From Candidatus Campbellbacteria bacterium (GTDB taxonomy: Bacteria > Patescibacteriota > Minisyncoccia > Phycocordibacterales > JAXHMZ01), in NCBI GenBank assembly GCA_034521025.1, contig JAXHMZ010000004.1, positions 1 through 41,314 on the forward strand: a DNA stretch of 41,314 bases. The letters run 5' to 3'. A program made the position numbers and the translations under genes. Below are positions 1-9,011 of the stretch, one piece after another; the stretch's first letter is position 1; each line of letters starts with the position of its first letter. The notes below the pieces were generated by a model, which was not told the origin of the DNA, did not search any database, and worked only from the letters and a program-made list of their open reading frames with translations.

Positions 1-34
1 ACTCGTGAGCTACCTCACGAGCCAGCTCACGAGT
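1..34. repeat. Iterated inverted repeat at window edge
   Basis: Eleven-base arms at 1-11 and 24-34 are exact reverse complements. The loop between them carries a further copy of CTCACGAG (14-21), so the octamer occurs once inverted and twice direct. There is no T-run, so it is not a convincing terminator. It may be an operator or the end of a longer repeat cut by the window edge. Confidence 0.5.
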
Positions 35-73
35 TCAGATCGTAGCATCTTCTCGGTGGCATTCAGCCTACTG

Positions 74-653
74 CTAACTCAAAGTCGTTTGTGTCGACAC
101 CGGCTTTGTACCTCGGTGCCTCACATTAAAAACTTTCTCCTCGCCAATCAGCGTTTTGATCTTCTCTACCAACTCATCCCGCGTGGCGCGTAACTCTTCA
201 TCCGTTTGCGGATCGGCGATAGCCCATTCTTCAAATTTCTCGGTGGAAACATTGAGGGGGCAGGGCATCCGAAGAAAATAATATGACTCGGCGCTTTGAA
301 GCATTTCGTCGGTCACTTCTTTAGGGGCAAGCGATTCCGGCGGTACGGCAACGCCCCATCTCTGCTAAAAATTGCTCCCAGTCGCGGCTCCACCTCGCGG
401 CAGCGGGCATCGTGCCCGCGCTCTTTGCTATTGCTCTGGTGGCAAAACGATCTAAGATCACCTCGGCCATTTGGCTTCGCTTTTTGTTTTCCGCGCAGGC
501 GAAAAGCACGACCCGCACGGCGTGATCGATGATCTCAAGGTTACAGCTTTGATGTTCTTGGCACCACGCCTCGGATTTTTCCGCCAACTCTTTCTGTTTG
601 TATTTCAAATGGCATTCCGAGCATTCGTATAGTTTGTATTGTTGTTCAGTCAT
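74..653 (-). pseudogene. Zinc-ribbon / LMW protein-tyrosine-phosphatase (ArsC-like) fusion, frameshifted
   Basis: The N-terminal part (about 45 residues) has a Cys/His pattern, CSEC followed by WCQEHQSC, that looks like a small zinc-binding module. It is followed by a low-molecular-weight phosphatase/arsenate-reductase-type domain with VLFACAENKKRSQMAE in place of the usual P-loop, then AKSAGTMPA. The C-terminal third (VTDEML, EEWAIADPQ, ATRDELVEKI) continues in another frame. The two frames join if one C is removed from the C4 run at 354-357, so a single-base homopolymer indel breaks the gene. The start at 653 was chosen because MTEQQYKLYECSEC begins the zinc module. The canonical CX5R loop here reads C-AENKK-R, so Cys and Arg are kept. 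The substrate cannot be told from sequence. Enzyme activity is inference, and the frameshift may be a sequencing error. Confidence 0.72.
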
Positions 654-750
654 TGATAATAATAGCATTTTCTGGGTGGTATCGAATCCTCTCTGGTGGA
701 ATTGGTAATTGTGACGTAGTCGAGCATAAACTGTTAAAAGGTCTAAAACA

Positions 751-779
751 TTGACATCAAAATCTATGAATGTTATTGA
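751..779 (+). promoter_or_regulatory. Promoter of the Tyr/Asp-rich secreted protein gene
   Basis: A perfect TTGACA (751-756), a 17-nt spacer and TATTGA (774-779) end 7 nt before the ATG at 787. This is the leaderless geometry seen elsewhere in the window and selects 787 over the upstream in-frame ATG at 766. Confidence 0.55.
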
Positions 780-786
780 CGGTTCA

Positions 787-1251
787 ATGAATACGATTTA
801 CAAAACAATTTTATCAATAACAATATTTGGTGTTGCAACAATGCCACTGCTTTCTTCTGCCTACGTTAATGTTGATGGCTATTATCGAAGTGATGGTACA
901 TATGTGTATTATGTTACATAAGTGAACTAAATGCAATCCGTACTATAACTATGGCTATGCGGTGATTTGTACAACGATACATACAATGATCCCTCATATG
1001 ATAGCGATTGGAACTCTCCTTCTTGGAATACTGATCCTGATTACTACCAAGGAAGGAGTATATATGATTCGAATGATAGCTTAAACTCTGGGATAAATTC
1101 GTATGATTCATACGATAGCTATAATTATAGTGGGCATGACACGTATGATTACAACTATGATGGATACGACTCATACGATTATGAGTACGATTCATATGAT
1201 TACAACTATGGTTATGACTCATACGATACTTACGACTACGGAGGATATTAA
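787..1251 (+). pseudogene. Secreted Tyr/Asp-rich repeat protein, frameshifted
   Basis: The first frame (787-921) encodes a signal peptide (MNTIYKTILSITIFG then LLSSA, cleavage expected before YVNV) followed by VNVDGYYRSDGTYV, a motif I associate with small secreted proteins of Parcubacteria-like genomes. The next block, NPYYNYGY, sits one frame over (about 935-955). From about 962 the original frame resumes with SDWNSPSWNTDPDYY, then a low-complexity tail of YDSYDYNY-like units to the stop at 1249-1251. At least two compensating indels are therefore needed to restore one protein of about 150 residues. The tail is dominated by Tyr, Asp, Ser and Asn with almost no hydrophobic aliphatic residues, so it is probably disordered and surface-exposed or extracellular. 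Function is unknown. A strong terminator follows. Confidence 0.7.
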
Positions 1252-1284
1252 GGCAACATCTAACTAAGTAGTACCACTATACAA

Positions 1285-1306
1285 AACCGCCAAGCGGTGG
1301 TTTTTT
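1285..1306 (+). terminator. Rho-independent terminator
   Basis: A 7-bp stem AACCGCC/GGTGGTT (one G-T pair) with loop AAGC is followed by a T6 run, 33 nt after the secreted-protein stop. It separates that gene from hsdM. Confidence 0.8.
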
Positions 1307-1346
1307 GCTTGTGAAAGCCCTATTTACGGGGTAGGATTGGGATAGT

Positions 1347-2922
1347 ATGCCAGAAGAGGAAAAGAAAAAGCTGGAACGACAGCTGTGGAAGGTTGCGGAC
1401 GCACTGCGTGGCAAGATGAACGCCGACGAGTACAAGAACTACATTCTTGGCTTCATTTTCTATAAATACCTCTCCGAGCGACTCCTAAAATACGTCGATG
1501 AAAAACTGCTTGCCAGCGAAAATTTTACATACAAAGAGATAACCGAAGGAAGCGAGGAAGGCGAGAAGATACCTCGAGCACATCAAAGACGCCTGTCTCG
1601 GGCATCTTGGCTATTTCTTGCGCCCGTCAGAGCTGTTCTCTTACCTCGTAGCCAAAGGGCAGAGGAGGAAATCGAGGAGACAGAACACGTTCATCCTCGA
1701 AGACCTCAAGAATATCCTCACGAACATCGAGCAGACATCCGCCGGTACCGAAAGCGAAGATGACTTTAAGGGTTTGTTCGACGACGTTGATCTGACCTCC
1801 AGCAAGCTCGGCGCACGAGAAAACGACAAAAACGAGGTTGTCATCGAGATCCTTACCCACCTCGCCGGCATCGAGTTTCATATAAACGGCAGCGACCTGC
1901 TTGGCGATGCCTACGAGTATCTCATCGCGGAGTTTGCCGCCGGTTCAGGCAAGAAGGGCGGCGAGTTTTATACGCCTGAAAAAGTATCAGAGCTTCTTGC
2001 GCGCATTGTGACGGCGGACAAAAAGCGCATCAAAAGCGCCTACGACCCGACCTGCGGATCCGGCTCGCTCCTCCTGCGACTTGACCAGTACACCGATGTT
2101 ACCGACTACTACGGCCAGGAGCTCAACCCGACCACCTATAACCTCGCGCGGATGAATATGATCCTTCACGGTGTTCACTTTTCAAACTTCGATATCCGGC
2201 TTGGCAACACACTCACTGACGATGCACACCCGGACTTGCAAGCGGAGGTGATTGTCGCTAATCCGCCGTTTGGGGCAAATTGGAAAGGCCATACCGACCC
2301 CACACTTGCCCACGACGAGCGATTTTCCCAGTCCGGCCGTCTTGCCCCAAAGAGCGTCGCCGACTATGCGTTCGTCACCCATATGCTCTACCACCTGAGC
2401 GAGAGCGGCACCATGGCAGTGGTCCTGCCGCACGGCGCGCTGTTCCACTCTGGTGCGGAAGAGGAAATCCGCCAGTACATCATCGAGAACCAGAACTATC
2501 TCGATGCGGTTATTGGTTTGCCGGCGAACCTCTTCTACGGCACCTCGATACCGGCGATCGTGATGGTCTTCAAGAAATGTCGGCAAGACGATGACTGCAT
2601 TATGTTCATCGACGCCTCAAAAGAGTTTGAGAAAGGCAAGAACCAGAACTACCTCACCAACGAGAATGTCGAGAAGATCTTCAAGACATACTACGAACGC
2701 AAAGATGTCGAGAAGTATGCACACTGCGCTTACCTCGACGAGATCCGTGAGAACGACTTCAACCTCAACATCCCGCGCTATGTTGACACCTTCGAGGAAG
2801 AAGAGCCGATTGATATTGATGCGGTAGCGAACGATCTGAAGAAACTGCAGTCAAAGGAGCAGAAAACACGGGATGCGATCGCAGGTTTTTGCGATGAGTT
2901 GGAGATAGATAAGCCGTTTTAA
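1347..2922 (+). pseudogene. hsdM: Type I restriction-modification methyltransferase subunit HsdM, one frameshift
   Basis: This is the N6-adenine methyltransferase subunit of a type I system and would work in a complex with HsdS and HsdR. The first frame gives the helical HsdM N-terminal domain ([32 protein letters not shown]). It breaks near 1570; one base removed there restores YLEHIKDA then [14 protein letters not shown] in the frame that runs to 2922. The methyltransferase domain is complete: SAM motif I DPTCGSGSLLL, catalytic motif IV NPPF, and the GGEFYTPEKV segment. The restored length of about 525 residues is normal for HsdM. The DNA is clearly GC-richer, with GCC/CGC/CTC codons, than hsdS and the ATPase downstream. 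It heads a same-strand array running to 8934. Whether the single indel is real or a read error cannot be decided here. Confidence 0.9.
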
Positions 2923-2923
2923 T

Positions 2924-3475
2924 ATGAACAACACCGAAAGCAAAAAGGATCAAGTAAGGCCAATATATTCAGAGCTGCAAGGGTATCTTGAACAGTCACC
3001 TCTGGCGGATAACGGTCAGAAGTATATTTTTGGTGAAATGACTTTAGCTAATCAGGTAAATGCTGCCATTGACGAGCTGGCCGAAATAACGAGTAAGGAT
3101 TTTAATCGGTTTAAGATTGAAATAAAAAACATTGACTCGGGATAGATATCACAACGACCAAAGACAATTATCGACAGTCTGAAACGAGTTGGCTGACGGA
3201 GGATGAAACTCTGACGCTTGATTGGACGAGCCTGCCTATGCAGCGGTATTTATGTCTTTAGAACTGTCATTCAAGTGGCAGACCATCAAGATGCCATTAC
3301 TAATGGATCAGTCTGTGCAAGTTCAGATGATTTTAGAATTTCAAACAAAAGTGATGATAAAGCGTTAACGAAGGTTGAAAGTGGAAGCTCAGAGGAAAAG
3401 TTTTTGGACGTGAGTCAAGGGAGCTCATGAATTCTTCTGTCAAGAGCATTGGACTAGTTCTGCGTTAGTGGCATT
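2924..3475 (+). pseudogene. RM-locus accessory protein of unknown function, multiply frameshifted
   Basis: The gene starts 1 nt after the hsdM stop, so it is translationally linked. The readable pieces, in order, are PIYSELQGYLEQSP, NQVNAAIDELAEI and DFNRFKIEIKN (first frame, to the stop at 3143-3145); DITTTKDNYRQS (3150s); DQSVQVQMILEFQTKV (about 3306-3350); DDKALTKVESGSSEEKFLDV (next frame, to about 3412); and NSSVKSIGLVL (to about 3465). Together they resemble a conserved protein of roughly 180-220 residues that I recall between hsdM and hsdS in other type I loci, but I cannot name a Pfam family or a function. At least three indels break it. The C-terminal half is predicted helical. A role in modulating the complex is only inference from position. 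Confidence 0.6.
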
Positions 3476-3570
3476 CTGCCGCCAAAGCCAAGCGAAGAGT
3501 TGGCAGAGTTTTATATTTATATTACAGGAACATTTATAAGATTGATCTCCAGAAAAGCTAGAAATAGTAA

Positions 3571-4831
3571 TTACTAAGTCCCAACAAAAGAAAACCCAGA
3601 ATATTCCAAAACTCCGCTTTCCGGGTTTTGAGGGTGAGTGGGAGGAGAAGAAGTTGGGGGATTTTATAGTTCAATATAGGCTTGGGGGTAACTATTCTGA
3701 ATACAGATATTAACTCAGGATACCCTTTAATGAAAATGGGGAATTTAGGTAGAGGCAAGTTTGTATTGACAAAGATTGAATACATAAAAGAGGACGAAGA
3801 AATAAATCCTAGAGATAGATCGCTAAAGGTGATATTGCTTTTGTAGCACCAGGAACACTTTAGAATCTAGTGGGCAAGGTTGCTATTTGGAATGGAAGGA
3901 ATATACACTTTTGCATAGATGATAATTGGGCGAATTTAATTCTAGGATTCAAGTTGTAACTGCTTTTCTGAATTAGAGTTATTTAACTCGCAGCAAGGTA
4001 TTGCGTTTGCTAAAATCTATTGCCACATGGAGCAACGAGTCAGTTGCCGCTATCTCAAACACAAAGCGACAGTGTTGAAGATAAAAGCTTCTGTAATTCT
4101 TCCATCACTTATGAACAACAAAAGATCGCCGACTTCCTCAGCTCCGTCGATGAATGGATCGAGTATCTGCGTTCAGAAAAAGCAGCGTGGGAGAAGTACA
4201 AGAAAGGAATGATGCAAAAGATTTTTGCGCAAGAGATTCGTTTTAAAGATGACGACGGAAATAATTTTCCGGAGTGGGAGGAGAAAAAGTTGGGTGAAGC
4301 TGCGTCTTTCAAAAAGGGAAAAGGTATATCAAAAAAAGGATCTCTGTGCAGAATGAAAACAAATGCATCCATTATGGCGAGCTTCTTAGCGAATACGACG
4401 AGCTAATTGATGAAGTTGTTTCCAGCACAGATATTTCAAAGGATGACAGTGTTTTAAGCAAGAGGGAACAGACACTCATGCCGACATCAGATGTTACTCC
4501 TAGAGGCTAGCCACAGCCATGCCTTAAAAGAAAAAGGGGTATGTACTGGGTAGTGATGTTTAAAGTGCAATCGAATGATATATTGAACACCTTCCTTAGC
4601 TACTATATTCACAAACAAAAAAGTGATCATGCGGCTGGTCACTGGTGTAACCGTATATCATATATATGCGTCAGATTAATAAGGATGAGTCTTGTCTCGG
4701 CCATCCTATCTGAACAACAAAAAATCGCTAACTTTTTGACTTCTCTGGATAAAGTAATAGAATCCAAGGAACAGCAAATCGCCCGAGCCGAGCAATGGAA
4801 AAAGGGCTTAATGCAGAAGATGTTTGTGTAA
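3571..4831 (+). pseudogene. hsdS: Type I specificity subunit HsdS, heavily fragmented
   Basis: HsdS recognises the DNA target through two target-recognition domains (TRDs) joined by helical spacers. All the landmarks are present but scattered over frames: PKLRFPGFEGEWEEKKLGD (start of TRD1), YPLMKMGNLGRGKF, LVGKVAIWNGRN, GATSQLPLSQT, central helix EQQKIADFLSSVDEWIE with KKGMMQKIFAQ, a second FPEWEEKKLGE (TRD2), NKCIHYGELLSEYDE, MPTSDVTPRG, LVTGVTVYHIYASD, and the terminal EQQKIANFLTSLDKVIE with MQKMFV. At least five frame changes are needed. No ATG precedes PKLRF in frame; ATT at 3571 sits where an ATG would be expected, so the start may also be mutated. The stretch is AT-richer than hsdM and hsdR. 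It ends 4 nt before the ATPase gene. Confidence 0.85.
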
Positions 4832-4835
4832 AAAT

Positions 4836-6120
4836 ATGTATATTCAGAATGTAAAAATTAAAAATTTTAAAGGTTTCGAAACTTAAATGAAGGTGATGGA
4901 ATAAATTTGCTTTATCCTGATACTACCAAGATAAAGTTGGTTTAAACATTCTTATAGGTGAAAATAATTCTGGTAAAACTAATTTTATTGACGTACTTTC
5001 TAGGCTTAATTGAAAAAATAAAATTTGTTGTAGAGGATTGGAATGTGAAAATTACAGATCAGATAATATTTTAGTAGAGGCAACTTCCTCTGAAAACAGT
5101 ACTCCATAAAATAGAAGGTACTGAACAAAGGTCTACGGTTCACAAAAGCGGAAATTTTTTGAAAGTAAAATAGAGATAATAAAAGATCAGAGAGTCTGGA
5201 ATGCAAAGTATAATTTCGAAGGAACTTTAGAACACAAGGACTATTTAGTTAATAGTAATATGGATAGAAGTTCCATTGATAACAAGTTATCGCAGCTTTT
5301 GGCAAAAATAGAAGAGACAAGAAAACTAAACAAAAATTTACAGATATTTTTAGAAAAGTTTTTGAAGATTTTAGTGATTGGGGTGGAAAAGTCTTATGCA
5401 AAAGCGGGTGATGTTATATCTTACAAGATATCAGATGGTGAATATTTTGATATTGATATGAGTTTAGGTAGTGGGTTGTTAAATCTTTTTAGAATCATTG
5501 CGGCTATTTATTTCGATAAGAAAATAATAGTAATAGATGAACCAGAGGTTTTTTTACATCCATCTGCTCAGATTAAGTTGTCGGAGTTACTTTTTGAGGA
5601 GTCAAAGAAATAGGACAAATAATCATCTCTACACATTCACCATATATGTATCAACTTCCAGTACGGTCTGGTGCCCGTTTAATTCAGTTTGAAAATGATT
5701 TCTGGTAGTGGTATTTCGACTAAGGACGTAACAGAAGACTGGGGTGTGTTTGGAGACAAGAGTCCTACTTGGGGTGAGATTAATTACTGATGTTTACAAC
5801 CTATATACAGTCGAATTCCACAATGAGCTATATGGTTTTATTAAGTCTCAGGCCTATCAAGCCGGACATCTCAATGGAATAACGTTTGATGATTGGTTAC
5901 TTCAAGAATTAAAAAAAGAAGATAAACAAGCAACAAAGCGAGATTGGTATGAAATAGAAAATGGACAGAAAGCACAACGCTTAAAACAAGTAACTAATCC
6001 GCAGTTATATAAGACATACAATTCACCATCCAGAAAACTCACACAATCCTACATTTGAACGATCAAGAATTCCGAGAGTCAACAGATTTTTTAGTAAAAA
6101 TTGCACATCAATTTAAGTAA
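4836..6120 (+). pseudogene. AAA/OLD-like ATPase with HEPN-like C-terminus, fragmented
   Basis: The N-terminus reads MYIQNVKIKNFKGFE, typical of SMC/OLD-like AAA ATPases. Walker A is GENNSGKTN (about 4960-4990), Walker B is IIVIDEPEVFLHPSAQ (about 5527-5568), and a switch histidine lies in QIIISTHSPYMYQLP (about 5612-5655). After further frame changes come SPTWGEIN, then EFHNELYGFIKS and IRHTIHHPEN (about 6010-6036), ending RESTDFLVKIAHQFK and a stop at 6118-6120, 1 nt before hsdR. The R-x3-HH pattern resembles HEPN ribonuclease-type motifs found next to defence ATPases; this is inference. I cannot tell whether the ATPase and HEPN-like parts were one protein or two. At least five indels are present. 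This is the most AT-rich part of the island. A role as an embedded abortive-infection module is plausible but unproven. Confidence 0.65.
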
Positions 6121-6121
6121 T

Positions 6122-8934
6122 ATGCCCCACCAATCCGAGCAACAGCTTGAAAAGACACTGCTAGATCAGCTTGAACAGCTGGGGTTTTCGAAGATCACGT
6201 TGCCGGACACATCCTCGCTCGAGGTGAACCTGCGTACTCAGCTCGAGGAGTTTAACGAAACGACGTTCTCGGATGATGAGTTTAAGCGGATACTGAATCA
6301 TCTCAACAAAGGCGATCGGTATCAGAAGGCGAAGACACTGCGTGATCGGTTTCTCCTGAAGCGAGATGATGAGAGCGACATGTTCGTGCGGTTTTTCAAC
6401 ACTGATCAGTGGTGCAAAAACCAGTACCAAGCTGCCCAGCAGATCACCCAGAAAGGGCGGTACGAGAATCGCTACGACGTGACGATTTTGGTGAACGGCT
6501 TGCCGTTGGTGCAGATCGAGCTCAAGCGCCGCGGAATGGAGCTCAAAGAGGCGTTTAACCAGATCCAGCGGTATCACAAGCACTCCTTTACCGGCACATT
6601 GTTTGAGTACGTGCAGATCTTTGTGATCTCGAACGGCGTGAATACCAAATACTTCTCGAACAACCCGAAGCAATCGTTCGAGCAGACATTTCACTGGACA
6701 GACAAAGAAAATAACAAAATCACCAAGCTCGAGGATTTTACCGAGGCGTTTCTGGAGAAGTGTACGATCTCGAAGTTTATCGCTGAGTATATCGTGCTCG
6801 CTGAGGCGGCAGAGATACCGATGGCGCTGCGGCCGTATCAGTACTACGCCGTGCGGGCGATTGAAAACCGAGTGCGCGAGACAGACAAAAACGGCTACAT
6901 CTGGCACACGACCGGCTCCGGCAAAACACTGACATCGTTTAAGGCGAGTCAGGTATTGAGCGGCATACCGGAGATCAAGAAGGTGCTGTTTGTGGTGGAC
7001 CGCAAGGACTTGGATATTCAGACGACGCGCGAGTTCAACTCATTCTCCGCCGGATCAGTGGACGGGACAGACAAGACCAAGACGCTGGTGGATCAGCTGA
7101 AAGATCAAGACCAGAAGCTGATCGTGACCACGATTCAGAAGCTTGATATCGCCATAAGCCGTGAGTCGTACAGAAAGCAGTTCGAGTATCTGCAGGATGA
7201 AAAGGTGGTGATCATCTTTGATGAGTGTCATCGGAGCCAGTTCGGGCAGACGAACGCGCGGATACAGGACTTTTTCAAGCGGGCGCAGCTATTTGGATTT
7301 ACCGGCACGCCGATCTTTGCCGAGAACCACGTCGGCGGTGTGACCACGGCGGATGTGTTTGATGAGTGTTTGCACAGGTATATCATCACCGATGCGATTG
7401 CGGATAATAACGTGCTTGGCTTTTCGGTGGAGTATGTCGGGAAGTATAAGCAAAAAGATCCGGACGTACTGGATGCGGACATATTCTCTGATGTGGAAGT
7501 TAAGGCCGTGGATACTAGAGAGGTGTTAGAGAGCGAGGAGCGGTTGGAGAAAATTGCCGACTACGTGCTCGGCGACTGGAAGCGTAAAACAAAGAGCGGC
7601 AAATTTAACGCGCTGTTTGCGACGACGTCGATCGATGTATTGAAGAAGTACTACCGGATGTTTAAGGAAAAGAAACCGGACAATCTGAGTATTGCGACTA
7701 TTTTTACTTTCAACGCGAACGAGGATGAGCGTCGCGGATATGCTGGACGTGGACGTGTTTGGTGGCGAGGGTGCTGTGGTCAACCAGCACTCGCGAGATT
7801 TTCTGGAGGACTGTATCAAGGATTACAACGAGCAGTTCGGGACGAATTTTTCGACCGATAGGTTCTAGCGTATACCGATGACCTTCAGCGCAAAAATAAA
7901 AAGCAAGCAGGTGGATTTGACGCTTGTGGTTAATATGTTTTTAACCGGCTTTGATAGTGAGCGACTGAATACACTGTATGTAGATAAGAATCTGCGATAC
8001 CACGGACTGATCCAGGCGTACTCGCGCACGAACCGGCTTTCAAATTCTGATAAGCCGCACGGAAATATTGTGTCTTTCCGGAACCTGAAGAAAGCAACGG
8101 ACAAGGCGCTCGCCCTTTTTGGTGACGAGAATGCCAAGGAGGTGGTGTTCAAAAAACCGTGACGAGGAGCAAAAGAAAGAATTTGATGAGAAACTCGACA
8201 AGCTTTGTGAACAAACACCGAGTGTTGAGGCAATTGACACACTTGATAGCGAAGAGAAACGATCTGAGTTTGTGAAGACATTTAGAGATCTGTTACGGAT
8301 CAAATCATCACTTGAGACATTTGCGGAGTTTTCGTTTGATGATCTTGAGATCAGTGAGCAAGAGTTTTATGACTATCAAAGCAAGTACCTAGATATTTAC
8401 GAAGAGCGCAAGAGCAGTGAAGGCGAGGCTGAGTCAATTTTGGACCAGATTGATTTTGAGCTCGAGCTGACGGTTCGAGATATCGTGAATTTTGACTATA
8501 TTATTCAGTTAATTGCTGGATTAAAAAATATTAAATCTGACTGAATTGCGAGAGAAGAAAGACGGAAGAAATATTGCGAATATTTGATCGGGATGTTCGT
8601 CTTCGCAAGAAGAAAGATTTGATCAAAAAGTTTATCGAGGAGAATTTGCCGAAGGTCGATAAGGCAAACGGTGTAGAAGAAGCTTTCGAGAAGTTTTGGG
8701 AAAGTGAGCGCTCCGATGTTCTAAAAGACATGACAGAGAAGGAGAATATAACACGCGAGCAGTTTGAGGAGCTTGTCGGTGAATATCTATACACCGGTCG
8801 ACTTCCAGAAGAACAGGCAGATTGCAGACGCCATTGAAGGCGGGCCGCCTCCTATTTTGGAACGAAAGAGCGTCATCGGCCGCATTAAATCAGCGATTGA
8901 AAATATCGTCGATATATTTGAGTGGGAAAGATAA
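6122..8934 (+). pseudogene. hsdR: Type I restriction endonuclease subunit HsdR, six frameshifts
   Basis: HsdR is the ATP-driven DNA translocase and nuclease of type I restriction. From the ATG at 6122 the first 535 or so residues are intact. The PD-(D/E)XK nuclease has D119 in YDVTILV and E133/K135 in IELK; Walker A is TTGSGKT (264-270 region); motif II is DECH (367-370); motif III is GFTGTP. The frame then shifts six times, near 7734, 7867, 7895, 8155, 8540 and 8815. Each time a recognisable HsdR block resumes: [68 protein letters not shown] and the C-terminal VDIFEWER. Restored length is about 935 residues. Several shifts lie in A-runs (7890s, 8150s). Protein conservation between breaks argues that any decay is very recent, or that the indels are sequence errors. 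It is GC-rich like hsdM. Confidence 0.9.
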
Positions 8935-8941
8935 ATAAATA

Positions 8942-8970
8942 GGTCAACCTGCCAGGTTGACCATTTTATA
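8942..8970 (+). terminator. Terminator after hsdR (within left repeat)
   Basis: A perfect 8-bp stem GGTCAACC/GGTTGACC with loop TGCCA is followed by ATTTTATATT, 8 nt after the hsdR stop. Confidence 0.75.
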
Positions 8971-8994
8971 TTACGTCAAATCGCACTGTTAGGT

Positions 8995-9000
8995 TATAAT
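8995..9000 (+). promoter_or_regulatory. -10 box of the DUF2779 gene
   Basis: A perfect TATAAT ends 11 nt before the ATG at 9012, so the predicted leader is only about 4-5 nt. No clear -35 hexamer is seen at 17 nt. The same box drives yvcK in the right-hand copy. Confidence 0.65.
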
Positions 9001-9011
9001 CCAGTTAATTT

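Larger units (their letters stand above)
8941..9009. repeat. 69-bp terminator-promoter repeat, left copy
   Basis: It aligns without gaps to 11735-11803, with 61 of 69 positions identical by hand count. It contains a hairpin, a T-rich tail, the invariant ATTACGTCAAA, and GGTTATAATCCAGTTAAT. The two copies bracket the DUF2779-HicBA cassette. Confidence 0.9.

Noticed and set aside
914-1222. Minus-strand frame rich in His, Asn and Tyr
   Set aside because: It is the antisense of the Tyr/Asp repeat tail; low-complexity repeats open several frames at once.
1-1300. CRISPR array suspected from iterated short repeats near the left edge and in the Tyr/Asp tail
   Set aside because: The edge repeats are 8-11 bp without spacers, and the tail repeats are coding codon repeats.
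3218-3430. Independent small gene between hsdM and hsdS
   Set aside because: Its second half is the continuation of the frameshifted accessory protein, not a separate product.
6161-6907. Long open frame on the minus strand opposite hsdR (248 codons)
   Set aside because: It is the shadow of the GC-rich hsdR frame; its translation shows no domain and it has no start signals.
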